DNA from: G965267185 sp965267185
GTDB lineage: Bacteria; Pseudomonadota; Alphaproteobacteria; UBA6615
Assembly: GCA_965267185.1 (NCBI GenBank)
Contig: OZ253937.1
Span: forward strand, 2,666,001 to 2,730,000
Direction: 5' to 3'
DNA length: 64,000 nucleotides
Position numbers and translations under genes: made by a program. Below, one piece after another: positions 44,783 to 52,928 of this stretch (its first letter is position 1; every line of letters starts with the position of its first letter). The notes under the pieces were generated by a model. It did not search any database and had not been told where the DNA came from. It saw only the letters and a list, made by a program, of their open reading frames with translations.

Positions 44783-45229
44783 CTAACGCTTTAACACCAA
44801 GGCTTGGGCGACGATGTCGTGCAACGCCTGCCGCCGCCGGGTGAACATGGCCATGAAAAAGCCGATAAAAACAATAAACGCCGAAAGATATCTTACCCAA
44901 TAGCGCACGCTTGCTCGGCTGAATTTTAGCCGGTCACCCTCAAGATCCGTGACGTAAATCCCCATAAGTAATTTTCCCACCGTCCCCTGGGGCGGCATAC
45001 TTTCCATCGCCGCATAATACAGCCAGGCGAGAAATATTAGCGCGACCCATAGCACACGAATTCGGGTTACATCGGCCTCGGTTCGCTCGATCGAGCTGAG
45101 ATCGACGCCGATTACAAAACCCAAGATCCACAACGCAATCAGCAGGATCGCAGCGTCGATGATCGCGGCAACCAATCTTATCCAAAACCCCGCATAGCGA
45201 AAGTTGTCCGCGATGAGGCTGTCGGTCAT
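44783..45229 (-). CDS. RDD family membrane protein
   Basis: 148 residues with about three to four membrane segments. The RDD signature is YAGFWIRLVAAIIDAAIL near the N-terminus; the second segment has ALIFLAWLYYAAMESMPPQGTVGKLLMGIYVTD and the end ALHDIVAQALV. The role of RDD proteins is largely unknown, with a few acting as Na+/H+ antiporter-like or transport helpers. It lies nine bases after leuC. Confidence 0.85.
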   Translation of the reverse strand: MTDSLIADNFRYAGFWIRLVAAIIDAAILLIALWILGFVIGVDLSSIERTEADVTRIRVLWVALIFLAWLYYAAMESMPPQGTVGKLLMGIYVTDLEGDRLKFSRASVRYWVRYLSAFIVFIGFFMAMFTRRRQALHDIVAQALVLKR

Positions 45230-45238
45230 GGCCGCCGG

Positions 45239-46654
45239 CTAATCCTTCACGAAATCGCGGACGTCGGCGAGCTTGCCCGAAACCGCCGCCGCCGCCGCCA
45301 TCGCCGGGCTAACCAGATGGGTACGTCCGCCACGACCTTGCCGGCCCTCGAAATTGCGGTTCGAAGTCGATGCACAGCGCTCGCCCGGCTCCAGCCGGTC
45401 AGCGTTCATCGCCAGACACATAGAACAACCCGGCTCGCGCCAGTCGAAGCCGGCCTCGACGAAGATTCGGTCGAGGCCCTCTTCTTCGGCCTGCAGTTTC
45501 ACCAAACCGGAGCCCGGCACAATCATCGCATGAACGTTGGAGGCGACCTTTCGGCCCTCGGCGATCTGCGCCACCTCGCGCAAATCCTCGATGCGGCCAT
45601 TGGTACACGAGCCGATGAAGACCTTATCGACGGCGACATCCTGCATCGCGGTGCCCGGCGCAAGCCCCATATACTCGAGCGAGCGTTCCCACGCCTGACG
45701 CTGATTGTCGTCGCTCGCATCGTTATCCGGATCGGGCACCACTCCGGTAATCGGCACCACATTCTCGGGGCTGGTGCCCCAGGTCACTTGAGGTGCGATA
45801 TCGGCTGCCGCGAGGATAACTTCTTTATCGTAAGCGGCACCTTCATCGGATGGCAGGGTCTTCCAATACGCTACCGCCTGCTCCCAGGCCCCCGCCTTGG
45901 GCACCATGGGACGGCCTTCGAGATAAGCGTAGGTCGTCTCGTCCGGCGCGATCAGACCGGCCCGCGCACCGCCCTCAATCGACATATTGCAGACGGTCAT
46001 GCGCCCTTCCATCGACAGGTTGCGGACCGCCTCACCCGCATATTCGATGACATGACCGGTCCCGCCGGCCGTACCGATTGCCCCGATCATGGCGAGGATC
46101 ATGTCTTTCGCCGTGACGCCGACCGGTAAGGCGCCATCGACCGCAATACGCAAGTTCCTAGCAGGCCGTTGCAGCAATGTCTGGGTCGCGAGCACATGCT
46201 CGACCTCCGACGTACCGATACCGAAGGCGAGCGCACCGAAGGCGCCATGGGTCGCCGTATGGCTATCGCCGCAAACGATTGTCGCGCCGGGCTGGGTGAA
46301 CCCCTGCTCCGGTCCGATAATGTGGACGATACCCTGGCGCACGTCGTTCATATCGAACAGCTCGATGCCGAACTCTTCGCAGTTGCGCGTCAACGTATCG
46401 ACCTGGAGCTTCGATTCCGGATCGTCGATACCGCCGCTGCGGTCGGTTGTCGGGACGTTATGGTCGGCAACCGCCAACGTCGCATCGGGGCGGCGCACCG
46501 TGCGGCCAGCCAGCCGTAACCCCTCGAACGCCTGCGGACTGGTGACCTCGTGCACCAGGTGCTTGTCGATATAGATGAGGCACGTGCCGTCTTCCTGCCG
46601 GTCGACGACATGGGAGTCCCAGATCTTATCGAACAGAGTGCGTGGATTGGCCAT
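45239..46654 (-). CDS. leuC: 3-isopropylmalate dehydratase large subunit
   Basis: 471 residues from the ATG at 46654, with GGAGGAGAG before it; 46702 is not supported. It carries the [4Fe-4S] cluster with the Cys of VFIGSCTNGR and the CSMC pair in the WREPGCSMCLAMN run. Motifs such as CGDSHTATHGAFGALAFGIGTSEVEHVL are typical of the aconitase family. First gene of the leu run; a terminator separates it from rplS upstream. Confidence 0.97.
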   Translation of the reverse strand: MANPRTLFDKIWDSHVVDRQEDGTCLIYIDKHLVHEVTSPQAFEGLRLAGRTVRRPDATLAVADHNVPTTDRSGGIDDPESKLQVDTLTRNCEEFGIELFDMNDVRQGIVHIIGPEQGFTQPGATIVCGDSHTATHGAFGALAFGIGTSEVEHVLATQTLLQRPARNLRIAVDGALPVGVTAKDMILAMIGAIGTAGGTGHVIEYAGEAVRNLSMEGRMTVCNMSIEGGARAGLIAPDETTYAYLEGRPMVPKAGAWEQAVAYWKTLPSDEGAAYDKEVILAAADIAPQVTWGTSPENVVPITGVVPDPDNDASDDNQRQAWERSLEYMGLAPGTAMQDVAVDKVFIGSCTNGRIEDLREVAQIAEGRKVASNVHAMIVPGSGLVKLQAEEEGLDRIFVEAGFDWREPGCSMCLAMNADRLEPGERCASTSNRNFEGRQGRGGRTHLVSPAMAAAAAVSGKLADVRDFVKD

Positions 46655-46700
46655 TACTCTCCTCCGGTCCGCATCGTTGGCGGATAGTGCTATCTCAAAC

Positions 46701-46736
46701 AAAACGCCCCCAAAACTCTATGGCCGGGGGCGTTTT
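46701..46736 (-). terminator. Rho-independent terminator after rplS
   Basis: Perfect 11-base arms AAAACGCCCCC (46701-46711) and GGGGGCGTTTT (46726-46736) around 14 bases. Read leftward, the stem ends in TTTTGTTT. It lies 43 bases after the rplS stop and separates the ribosomal operon from leuC. The A-rich other end could also act on the other strand. Confidence 0.9.
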
Positions 46737-46778
46737 CTGTCATCGTTGTCACGCCCCGTTTGCCGGGACGGCGCTGAA

Positions 46779-47252
46779 CTACTCTTCGCTCGCCTCGGCC
46801 GATGGTTCAATCGGCGCGGCAAGATCATCTTCCGGGTTTTCAGCAGTTCCGGTCTCCGGAACGACGACTTTCTGCTTCTTGCCGACGCCGTGGCCGGTAG
46901 TGCGCTCGAAAATGCGCGCCGCCTTACCGGTGCGGCCCCGCAGATAATACAGCTTGGCGCGGCGCACCTTGCCGCGCCGGATTACGTCAATCGAATCGAC
47001 GCGCGGTCCGTAGAGGGGGAACACACGCTCGACACCTTCGCCGAAGCTAAGCTTGCGTACAGTGAACGAGGAATTGATACCGGCGTTTTTACGCGCGATA
47101 CAAACGCCCTCGTAGGCCTGGATGCGCTCGCGCTCACCCTCGACGACACGCACATTAACGCGCAATGTGTCGCCCGGGCTGAAATCCGGAACACTATCTT
47201 CGCCACCATGCTTGGCTTGCTGATCGGCTTCAAATTTTTCTAACGTATTCAT
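46779..47252 (-). CDS. rplS: Ribosomal protein L19
   Basis: 157 residues; bL19 is usually about 115-130, so the C-terminus carries about 30 extra, acidic residues (VPETGTAENPEDDLAAPIEPSAEASEE). The core has FSPGDTLRVNVRVVEGERERIQAYEGVCIARKN and SFTVRKLSFGEGVERVFPLYGP. It sits at the 30S/50S interface. It is the end of the rpsP-rimM-trmD-rplS run, three bases after trmD. Confidence 0.97.
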   Translation of the reverse strand: MNTLEKFEADQQAKHGGEDSVPDFSPGDTLRVNVRVVEGERERIQAYEGVCIARKNAGINSSFTVRKLSFGEGVERVFPLYGPRVDSIDVIRRGKVRRAKLYYLRGRTGKAARIFERTTGHGVGKKQKVVVPETGTAENPEDDLAAPIEPSAEASEE

Positions 47253-47255
47253 CGC

Positions 47256-48020
47256 TCACTTCCTTGCCCGGCCCCGCGCCGTCTGTCCGGCAGCGTGCTT
47301 GGCCCATAAATCCGGCCGCCGGGACCGTGTAACCTCTTCGGCTTCGTCACGGCGCCATGCCGCGATATTGCCGTGGTGACCGGAAGATAAAACCTCCGGC
47401 ACCGTATGTTCGCCACCTTTTCGATCACGCCAGATGGCGGGGCGTGTGTAATGCGGGTACTCCAATAAATCCTGTTCGAAACTTTCCTCGGTCAACGATT
47501 CCGCTGCACCAATAACTCCCGGCAACAATCTCACGACCGCATCAAGAAGCGCCAACGCTGCTGTCTCGCCGCCGGAAAGAACGAAGTCGCCGAGGCTTAT
47601 TTCCTCAACATCCCACGCGTCCAAAACGCGCTGATCGATCCCCTCGTAACGGCCGCACAACAACACGGCACCGGCGCCATCTGCCAGGTCCCGAACCCGC
47701 TTCTGGTCCAGGGGACGCCCGCGCGGGGTGAGATAGATGATCGGCGCCACACCGTCAACAAGATTGGCTGCCGCCGCGAGCGCCGAATCGACGATATCGG
47801 GGCGCATCACCATACCGGGACCCCCGCCGAACGGCTCGTCATCGACCGTATGATGGCGATCGGTCGCAAAATCGCGGATATTCACCGTATCGAGACGCCA
47901 GGCATTCTCCTTGAGAGCGCGGCCGCTGAGGCTAACCCCCAACGGCCCGGGAAACATCTCGGGAAACAGCGTCACGACAACGCCGTGCCAGGCGGAACTG
48001 GTTTGGGACTCAGTGTTCAT
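47256..48020 (-). CDS. trmD: tRNA (guanine-N1)-methyltransferase
   Basis: 254 residues from the ATG at 48020; the frame to 48047 is inside rimM. It methylates G37 in tRNAs reading CNN codons. The trefoil-knot SAM site shows in LCGRYEGIDQRVLDAWDVEEISLGDFVLSGGE, and DDEPFGGGPGMVMRPDIV is near residue 55. The start overlaps the end of rimM by 11 bases, so translation is coupled. Confidence 0.96.
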   Translation of the reverse strand: MNTESQTSSAWHGVVVTLFPEMFPGPLGVSLSGRALKENAWRLDTVNIRDFATDRHHTVDDEPFGGGPGMVMRPDIVDSALAAAANLVDGVAPIIYLTPRGRPLDQKRVRDLADGAGAVLLCGRYEGIDQRVLDAWDVEEISLGDFVLSGGETAALALLDAVVRLLPGVIGAAESLTEESFEQDLLEYPHYTRPAIWRDRKGGEHTVPEVLSSGHHGNIAAWRRDEAEEVTRSRRPDLWAKHAAGQTARGRARK

Positions 48021-48570
48021 CACCAGCCTGCGCGTCGTCCGAGGCATCCATGTACCGATCGGCCACGACCACGCGCCGCGCCGCTATATCGATCTCAGGC
48101 ACGGCCTCGCGGGTAAACGGCACCATGGCCGGAGTACCGGTTTCGCCGACAATCTCCAGAACATCCCCGGCGCCGAAATCGTACACCGCGCGCACGCTGC
48201 CAACCGCTTCTCCGTCGCTCCCATACACCTCTAACCCGATTAAATCGGCGTGGTAGAACTCGTCCGTATCCGGCTCGGGCAAGCGCTCGCGGCGGACATA
48301 CAAATGCTCGCCTTTGAGAGCCTCTGCCGCCTCGCGGTCGGTGACGCCGGCAACACGAACCGCAATTTGGCCCTTGCCGGTCTTATTGGCGAACTCAAGC
48401 TCCAACCGGCGGTTGCCATCCTCGGTTTCAACCGAGCCGTAGGCAGCCACCGCCTCGGGTGCGTCGGTGAACGGCTTGATGCGCACCAACCCTTTGAGAC
48501 CATGCACACCGGTTATCACACCGACGCATATTCGGTCGCCATCAGTCGGTCGCGCTGTATCTTCGGCCAT
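48010..48570 (-). CDS. rimM: Ribosome maturation factor RimM
   Basis: 186 residues from the ATG at 48570; a TTG 27 bases earlier is possible but weaker. RimM binds S19 during 30S assembly. The N-terminal RimM domain has CVGVITGVHGLKGLVRIKPFTD, and the C-terminal PRC barrel has YHADLIGLEVYGSDGEAVGSV and DVLEIVGE. It sits between rpsP and trmD, the usual place. Confidence 0.95.
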   Translation of the reverse strand: MAEDTARPTDGDRICVGVITGVHGLKGLVRIKPFTDAPEAVAAYGSVETEDGNRRLELEFANKTGKGQIAVRVAGVTDREAAEALKGEHLYVRRERLPEPDTDEFYHADLIGLEVYGSDGEAVGSVRAVYDFGAGDVLEIVGETGTPAMVPFTREAVPEIDIAARRVVVADRYMDASDDAQAGDEH

Positions 48571-48612
48571 GGGTTGCACACCTGGCTCCGCTGGCAAATT
48601 ACACCGCCAACG

Positions 48613-49143
48613 TTAGCCCTTGTCGCTCTCCTCGTCGTCACCGGCCGGCTCTTCGGCGGCGGGTTCTTCGGCGGCGGGTTCTTCGGCCGGTGCTTCTTCC
48701 GCCGCAGCTTCCTCAGCCGGAGCCTCCTCGGCAGGCGCTTCCTCGGCGGGAGCCTCTTCCTCGGCTGGCGCTGCCGCTTCTTCGGCGGCCGCCGCAGCCG
48801 CGGCCTCCGCCGCTTCCTTCTCGGCTTCCATGCGCTCCTGCGCCTTCTTCTTGGGCAGATGCTGCTTGGTCTGCTCGCGCCGCTCCGGCAGCTTGATCAT
48901 ATCCGCGCTTGCCAGGAACTTCGCCACCCGATCCGACGGTAAGGCGCCAACACCCAACCAATGCTTCGCCCGGTCTTCATTCAATGTGACGCGGGCCGGA
49001 TCGTCTTTTGCCAACATCGGGTTGTAGGTGCCAATTTTCTCGATAAACCGGCCGTCACGGGGGCTGCGGGAGTCCGCCACAACAATCCGATAGAAGGGCC
49101 GCTTCTTGGCGCCGCCGCGGGAAAGCCTGATACGTAGTGACAT
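48613..49143 (-). CDS. rpsP: Ribosomal protein S16 with long repetitive tail
   Basis: 176 residues from the ATG at 49143, twice the usual bS16 (about 80-90). The core (1-85) has LRIRLSRGGAKKRPFYRIVVADSRSPRDGRFIEKIGTYNP. From residue 100 the tail is almost only Glu, Ala and Pro with repeats of APAEE/PAAEE, ending in DDEESDKG. Tails of this kind occur in some alphaproteobacterial S16 proteins. It would be disordered and acidic, on the ribosome surface. First of the rpsP-rimM-trmD-rplS run. Confidence 0.95.
   Translation of the reverse strand: MSLRIRLSRGGAKKRPFYRIVVADSRSPRDGRFIEKIGTYNPMLAKDDPARVTLNEDRAKHWLGVGALPSDRVAKFLASADMIKLPERREQTKQHLPKKKAQERMEAEKEAAEAAAAAAAEEAAAPAEEEAPAEEAPAEEAPAEEAAAEEAPAEEPAAEEPAAEEPAGDDEESDKG
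48640..48790. repeat. GC-rich tandem repeat inside rpsP
   Basis: Repeated 15- and 9-base units of the type 'ggcttcttcggcggc' encode the Ala/Glu/Pro tail of S16 on the minus strand. The units vary by substitution, and copy number differences between strains are likely by slippage. Confidence 0.7.
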
Positions 49144-49178
49144 TGTTTTGCCTTTTACCTGTTGAGTTCCAAAGTGAG

Positions 49179-49571
49179 TTAGTTCTGCGGCGCGCGGCAC
49201 ACTGCCTCGATCTTATGACCATCGAGATCGCGTACGAACGCTGCATAGTAGGTGTCGGAATATTCCGGCCGGAGACCGGGTTCACCGTTGGGTTTGCCGC
49301 CAGCGGTTAGCGCAGCAACGTAAAATGCATCCACATCATTGCGGCGCGACGCGCTGAACGCGACATGGTTGCCACGGCTTGAAGTCGGTGCCGTGTAGCC
49401 ATCGGGCTGGACAATCCAAAACAGCAAGCCCTCGCGGCCCGGTCCGGCGCCATAGGCAATGCCGATATTGCGTGCGAACACGCGGCGGTAACCGAGCGGC
49501 TCCAGCGCCGCATCATAGAATTCACCACTGGCTTCAAGATCGGTACAGCCCAGCGAAATGTGGTCGAGCAT
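49179..49571 (-). CDS. VOC/glyoxalase family protein
   Basis: 130 residues from the ATG at 49571; GGAGCT lies eight bases before it, and two GTGs just upstream are less likely. The two beta-alpha-beta-beta-beta halves begin LDHISLGCTDLEASGEFYDAALEPLG and HVAFSASRRNDVDAFY. Metal ligands could be His5, His69-type positions and the final Glu in DGHKIEAVCR. The reaction is unknown. It sits between ffh and rpsP, six bases after ffh ends. Confidence 0.87.
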   Translation of the reverse strand: MLDHISLGCTDLEASGEFYDAALEPLGYRRVFARNIGIAYGAGPGREGLLFWIVQPDGYTAPTSSRGNHVAFSASRRNDVDAFYVAALTAGGKPNGEPGLRPEYSDTYYAAFVRDLDGHKIEAVCRAPQN

Positions 49572-49582
49572 CACCACAGCTC

Positions 49583-50965
49583 CTAACGCCCGAGACCCGG
49601 GGGCAACATACCCGGCGGCAACCCGCCTCCTGGCATTCCGCCGCCCATTGGCGGCATCCGGCCTCCCGATTTCTTCATCTTTTTCATCATCGATTGCATC
49701 TGCTGGAATTGCTTCAGCAGCTTATTGATCTCCTGCACGGTGGTGCCCGATCCCGCCGCGATGCGGCGCTTGCGGGAAGCCTTAATGAGGGCGGGGCGGT
49801 GGCGTTCGTCGGGAGTCATCGACAGGATGATCGCCTCCTGCCGCCCGATCAGCTTGTCGTCGATGCTGTGTTGAGCCATCTGCTTCTGAATCTTGCCGAC
49901 CCCCGGCAGCATCGACATGACGCCGCCCAAACCGCCCATTTTCTTGAGCTGCCGCAGTTGATCGACCATATCTTCCAGATCGAACTCACCCTTCTTAAGT
50001 TTGGCGGCAACCTTGCGCGCCTCTTCTTCTTCGATAACCTCCTGGGCCTTTTCAACCAGACCGACGACGTCACCCATGCCCAGGATACGGCCGACGACCC
50101 GGTCAGGGTGAAACGGCTCCAGCGCATCTAGTTTTTCGCCCGTACCCAGAAGTTTGATCGGGCAACCGGTTACCGCGCGCATGGACAACGCCGCGCCGCC
50201 GCGCGCATCGCCATCGACCCGCGTCAAAACAATGCCGGTCAAACCGACCTTCTCGTGAAACGCTTGGCCGGTGTTGACGGCGTCCTGGCCGGTCATCGCA
50301 TCGGCAACTAGCAGCGTTTCATGGGGCTTCACCGCATCGCGGATCGCGACGGCCTCATCCATCATTTCATCGTCAACGGCGAGACGGCCCGCCGTATCGA
50401 GCAGCACGACGTCGTATCCCTCGCGGCGGCCCCTATCCATCGCCCGGCGCGCGATATCGACCGGCATTTCGCCGAGCTTAATGTCCAACGTGGAAATCAA
50501 GGCTTGATCGCCGAGGACGCGCAATTGTTCCTGAGCGGCGGGGCGGCGAACGTCGAGCGACGCCATGATAACTTTCTTGCCCTGTTTTTCGGTCAGGTAA
50601 CTAGCGAGCTTGGCGGTCGTGGTCGTCTTACCCGAACCCTGCAAGCCGACAACCAACACCGGAACCGGCGACGGCGCATTGAGATCGATCTCCACACCTT
50701 CACTGCCAAGGGTCTCGACTAAATGATCGTGAACGATCTTGATCACGGTCTGGCCGGGCGTGACGCTCTTTAGCACTTCCTGACCGACGGCGCGTTCCTG
50801 CACCGCCGCGATGAGATCACGCACGACCGGCAACGCGACGTCCGCTTCGAGCAACGCGACCCGCACTTCGCGCAATGCCGCCGTAACGTCGGCCTCACTC
50901 AGCGCGCCGCGGCGCGTGAGCCCATCGAATACTTTGCCTAGTCGTTCTGTCAGCGTGTCAAACAA
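49583..50965 (-). CDS. ffh: Signal recognition particle protein Ffh
   Basis: 460 residues. It targets nascent membrane proteins to FtsY at the membrane together with 4.5S RNA. The NG domain holds the G1 motif GLQGSGKTTTT (107-117), DTAGR and TRVDGDARGGAAL; the M domain ends in a Met/Gly/Pro-rich tail. The start codon is TTG at 50965, with GAAAGGAA about nine bases before it; no ATG or GTG is near. No 4.5S RNA gene was recognised in the window. Confidence 0.97.
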   Translation of the reverse strand: MFDTLTERLGKVFDGLTRRGALSEADVTAALREVRVALLEADVALPVVRDLIAAVQERAVGQEVLKSVTPGQTVIKIVHDHLVETLGSEGVEIDLNAPSPVPVLVVGLQGSGKTTTTAKLASYLTEKQGKKVIMASLDVRRPAAQEQLRVLGDQALISTLDIKLGEMPVDIARRAMDRGRREGYDVVLLDTAGRLAVDDEMMDEAVAIRDAVKPHETLLVADAMTGQDAVNTGQAFHEKVGLTGIVLTRVDGDARGGAALSMRAVTGCPIKLLGTGEKLDALEPFHPDRVVGRILGMGDVVGLVEKAQEVIEEEEARKVAAKLKKGEFDLEDMVDQLRQLKKMGGLGGVMSMLPGVGKIQKQMAQHSIDDKLIGRQEAIILSMTPDERHRPALIKASRKRRIAAGSGTTVQEINKLLKQFQQMQSMMKKMKKSGGRMPPMGGGMPGGGLPPGMLPPGLGR

Positions 50966-51610
50966 TGACGGCCGTTCCTTTCACCTCACGGCGCCATTTA
51001 AATAGCCTGACGCCAACGCAAATAGAGCCAGTGCGCGAAACTCGCGGACTGGCGGAGCCCATGCGATCATCGCACGCTGGGCCGCATCGTCACCGATGCA
51101 AATGAACGGGCGCGAACCTATGCAAAGGCCTAATCGACGTCAAGCAGCGGTACGCGGCTGATATTTTTTCCGATGTTTGAAATCTGTATACGATCATACC
51201 CAAATTTACGTTCTCATGTATGCTAGCCGTTACTAAAATGTTACTTAGGCTTGCGAGGTACCTTAGAATATAATAATTCTAGTAAATGTGACTGTACTCT
51301 GTTTTACAGAAATAATAATTTTCACGAAGCCGACTAAGTTGCATCTTGCTCACCCGCTTTGGTTGTGCCACAAGAAAATCTTGCAGAAGCAAATCCGGCG
51401 CGTAGACAAAACGGCTGGGGCACAGTGATTGGAAAAACAATCGGTCGCGCCGCATTCCAACTACCGCGCAAACAGATCGGTGGACAAATTGGCTAAGCCG
51501 GAGGGCGAGAAACGCCGTATAGTCATAAGCCTATTGTCAGGCTGTCAATAAACCAGGGCACCGGCCTCTCTGCTCGGTTCGCTGAAATACAAAAAGAAGG
51601 GTCTGCAAAA
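50966..51610. other. Intergenic region with an AT-rich island
   Basis: 645 bases between the divergent ffh and XRE-regulator genes. From about 51170 to 51350 the sequence is markedly AT-rich compared with the window. It holds a short imperfect palindrome, TAGAAT/ATTCTA, near 51265-51283. No open frame, tRNA or structured RNA was recognised. The first 200 bases presumably hold the ffh promoter. Confidence 0.5.
51532..51550. promoter_or_regulatory. Short inverted repeat before XRE gene
   Basis: Arms TATTG (51532-51536) and CAATA (51546-51550) with nine bases between, 60 bases before the XRE start. XRE regulators often bind such sites at their own promoters; this is a guess from position. Confidence 0.35.
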
Positions 51611-51988
51611 GTGCCACATCCCGTCGATATGCACGTAGGACGTCAAATGCGAGCACGCCGCGAACTGCGCGGCCTTCCGCAAAAGGAACTCGCGCGTCAG
51701 CTAGGCATTAGTTTCCAACAGGTTCAAAAATACGAAAGCGGCGCCAATCGAATAAGCGCCAGTAAGATGTGGCAGCTCTGCGAAGTGCTCGATGTTGCCC
51801 CCGGTTATTTTTTTGAAGGACTTGAAGGCAAAAGGCGCAGCAAGAGCGCGGAAACATCGCCCGAAACGCCGCAGGACGGCCGCAGCGCACGCCAAGTTCT
51901 CGATTTGAACCAAGCCTTCAAGCAAATCGAAGATACGCGCGTACGCCGGCAAGTCGTTCAGTTGGTGAAATCACTAACCCGACGATAA
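51611..51988 (+). CDS. XRE-family transcriptional regulator
   Basis: 125 residues from a GTG, with AGAAGG about nine bases upstream. The helix-turn-helix covers residues 10-65: LGISFQQVQKYESGANRISASKMWQLCEVLDVAPGYFF. This 'GISFQQVQKYE-GANRI' pattern is a common alphaproteobacterial family of about 130 residues. A Ser/Thr-rich linker and a helix with basic residues follow. The targets are unknown. It stands alone, upstream of dapF. Confidence 0.9.
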   Translation: MPHPVDMHVGRQMRARRELRGLPQKELARQLGISFQQVQKYESGANRISASKMWQLCEVLDVAPGYFFEGLEGKRRSKSAETSPETPQDGRSARQVLDLNQAFKQIEDTRVRRQVVQLVKSLTRR

Positions 51989-52069
51989 TCCGACTTCCCG
52001 ACATTACCTAGCCGAGAACGCTGGCCTTTTGGCTGGACGCATCGTGCTAAGCAGTCCTATATCGCGGTC

Positions 52070-52927
52070 ATGACGACCCGCGATTTCATAAAGATGCACG
52101 GCCTCGGCAACGACTTCGTCGTTATCGACGCGCGTGAGACGCCGCTTAGCTTCGATGCGGCCGGGACCCGGGCGTTAGCCGACCGGCACACTGGCGTGGG
52201 GTTCGACCAACTGATTGTCATCGAGCCACCACAAGACCGCCGAGCAGATGCTTTTATGCGCATCCGAAACGCCGACGGCGGTGAGGTCTCGGCCTGCGGG
52301 AATGCCACCCGCTGCGTCGCCCGTCTCTTATTTGAAGAAAACCAGCGGACGGAAGTCGTTTTACAAACAGCGGCCGGCTTGATAACCGCGCAGCGCGCCG
52401 AGGACGACCCCGCGCTCTATACCGTCGATATGGGACTGGCACGCGACGGCTGGCAGGATATTCCACTGGCAGAGGAGTGCGACACCGATCATCTACCCTT
52501 GGTCAACGGCCCGTTGGCCGATCCCGTCGGCGTGAATGTGGGTAACCCTCACGCCGTCTTCTTCGTCGACAACGCGGAAACGATCCCACTGGAAACGCTG
52601 GGGCCCGAGCTCGAACACAATCCGTTGTTTCCCGAGCGCGCCAATATCGGAGTCGCCGAAATTGTCAGCCCCAGCTCGTTGCGGTTGCGCGTTTGGGAGC
52701 GCGGCGCCGGACTTACCCAGGCTTGCGGCACTGGGGCTTGCGCCGCTGCCGTGGCGGCACACCGGCGCGGTCTGGCCGACCGCAAGGTCCAGGTGACCTT
52801 GGACGGCGGCACCTTGAGCATCGAGTGGCTGGATGACGGCCACGTTGCGATGACAGGTCCGGCGTCGATCAGTTTCGCCGGGACGTTTAATACAAACTTG
52901 TTCGCCGCCGAACCGGGAGCCGCGTAG
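52070..52927 (+). CDS. dapF: Diaminopimelate epimerase
   Basis: 285 residues. It converts LL- to meso-diaminopimelate for lysine and peptidoglycan. The two catalytic Cys are in SACGNATRC (first half) and TQACGTGACAAAVAAH (second half). FIKMHGLGNDFVVID (6-20) is the usual start. It is followed after one base by mtaB. Confidence 0.96.
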   Translation: MTTRDFIKMHGLGNDFVVIDARETPLSFDAAGTRALADRHTGVGFDQLIVIEPPQDRRADAFMRIRNADGGEVSACGNATRCVARLLFEENQRTEVVLQTAAGLITAQRAEDDPALYTVDMGLARDGWQDIPLAEECDTDHLPLVNGPLADPVGVNVGNPHAVFFVDNAETIPLETLGPELEHNPLFPERANIGVAEIVSPSSLRLRVWERGAGLTQACGTGACAAAVAAHRRGLADRKVQVTLDGGTLSIEWLDDGHVAMTGPASISFAGTFNTNLFAAEPGAA

Positions 52928-52928
52928 T

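Noticed and set aside
48620..49027. Plus-strand Ser/Ala-rich frame opposite rpsP
   Set aside because: It is the antisense of the S16 tail repeats; its Ser/Ala repeat comes from the same repetitive DNA.
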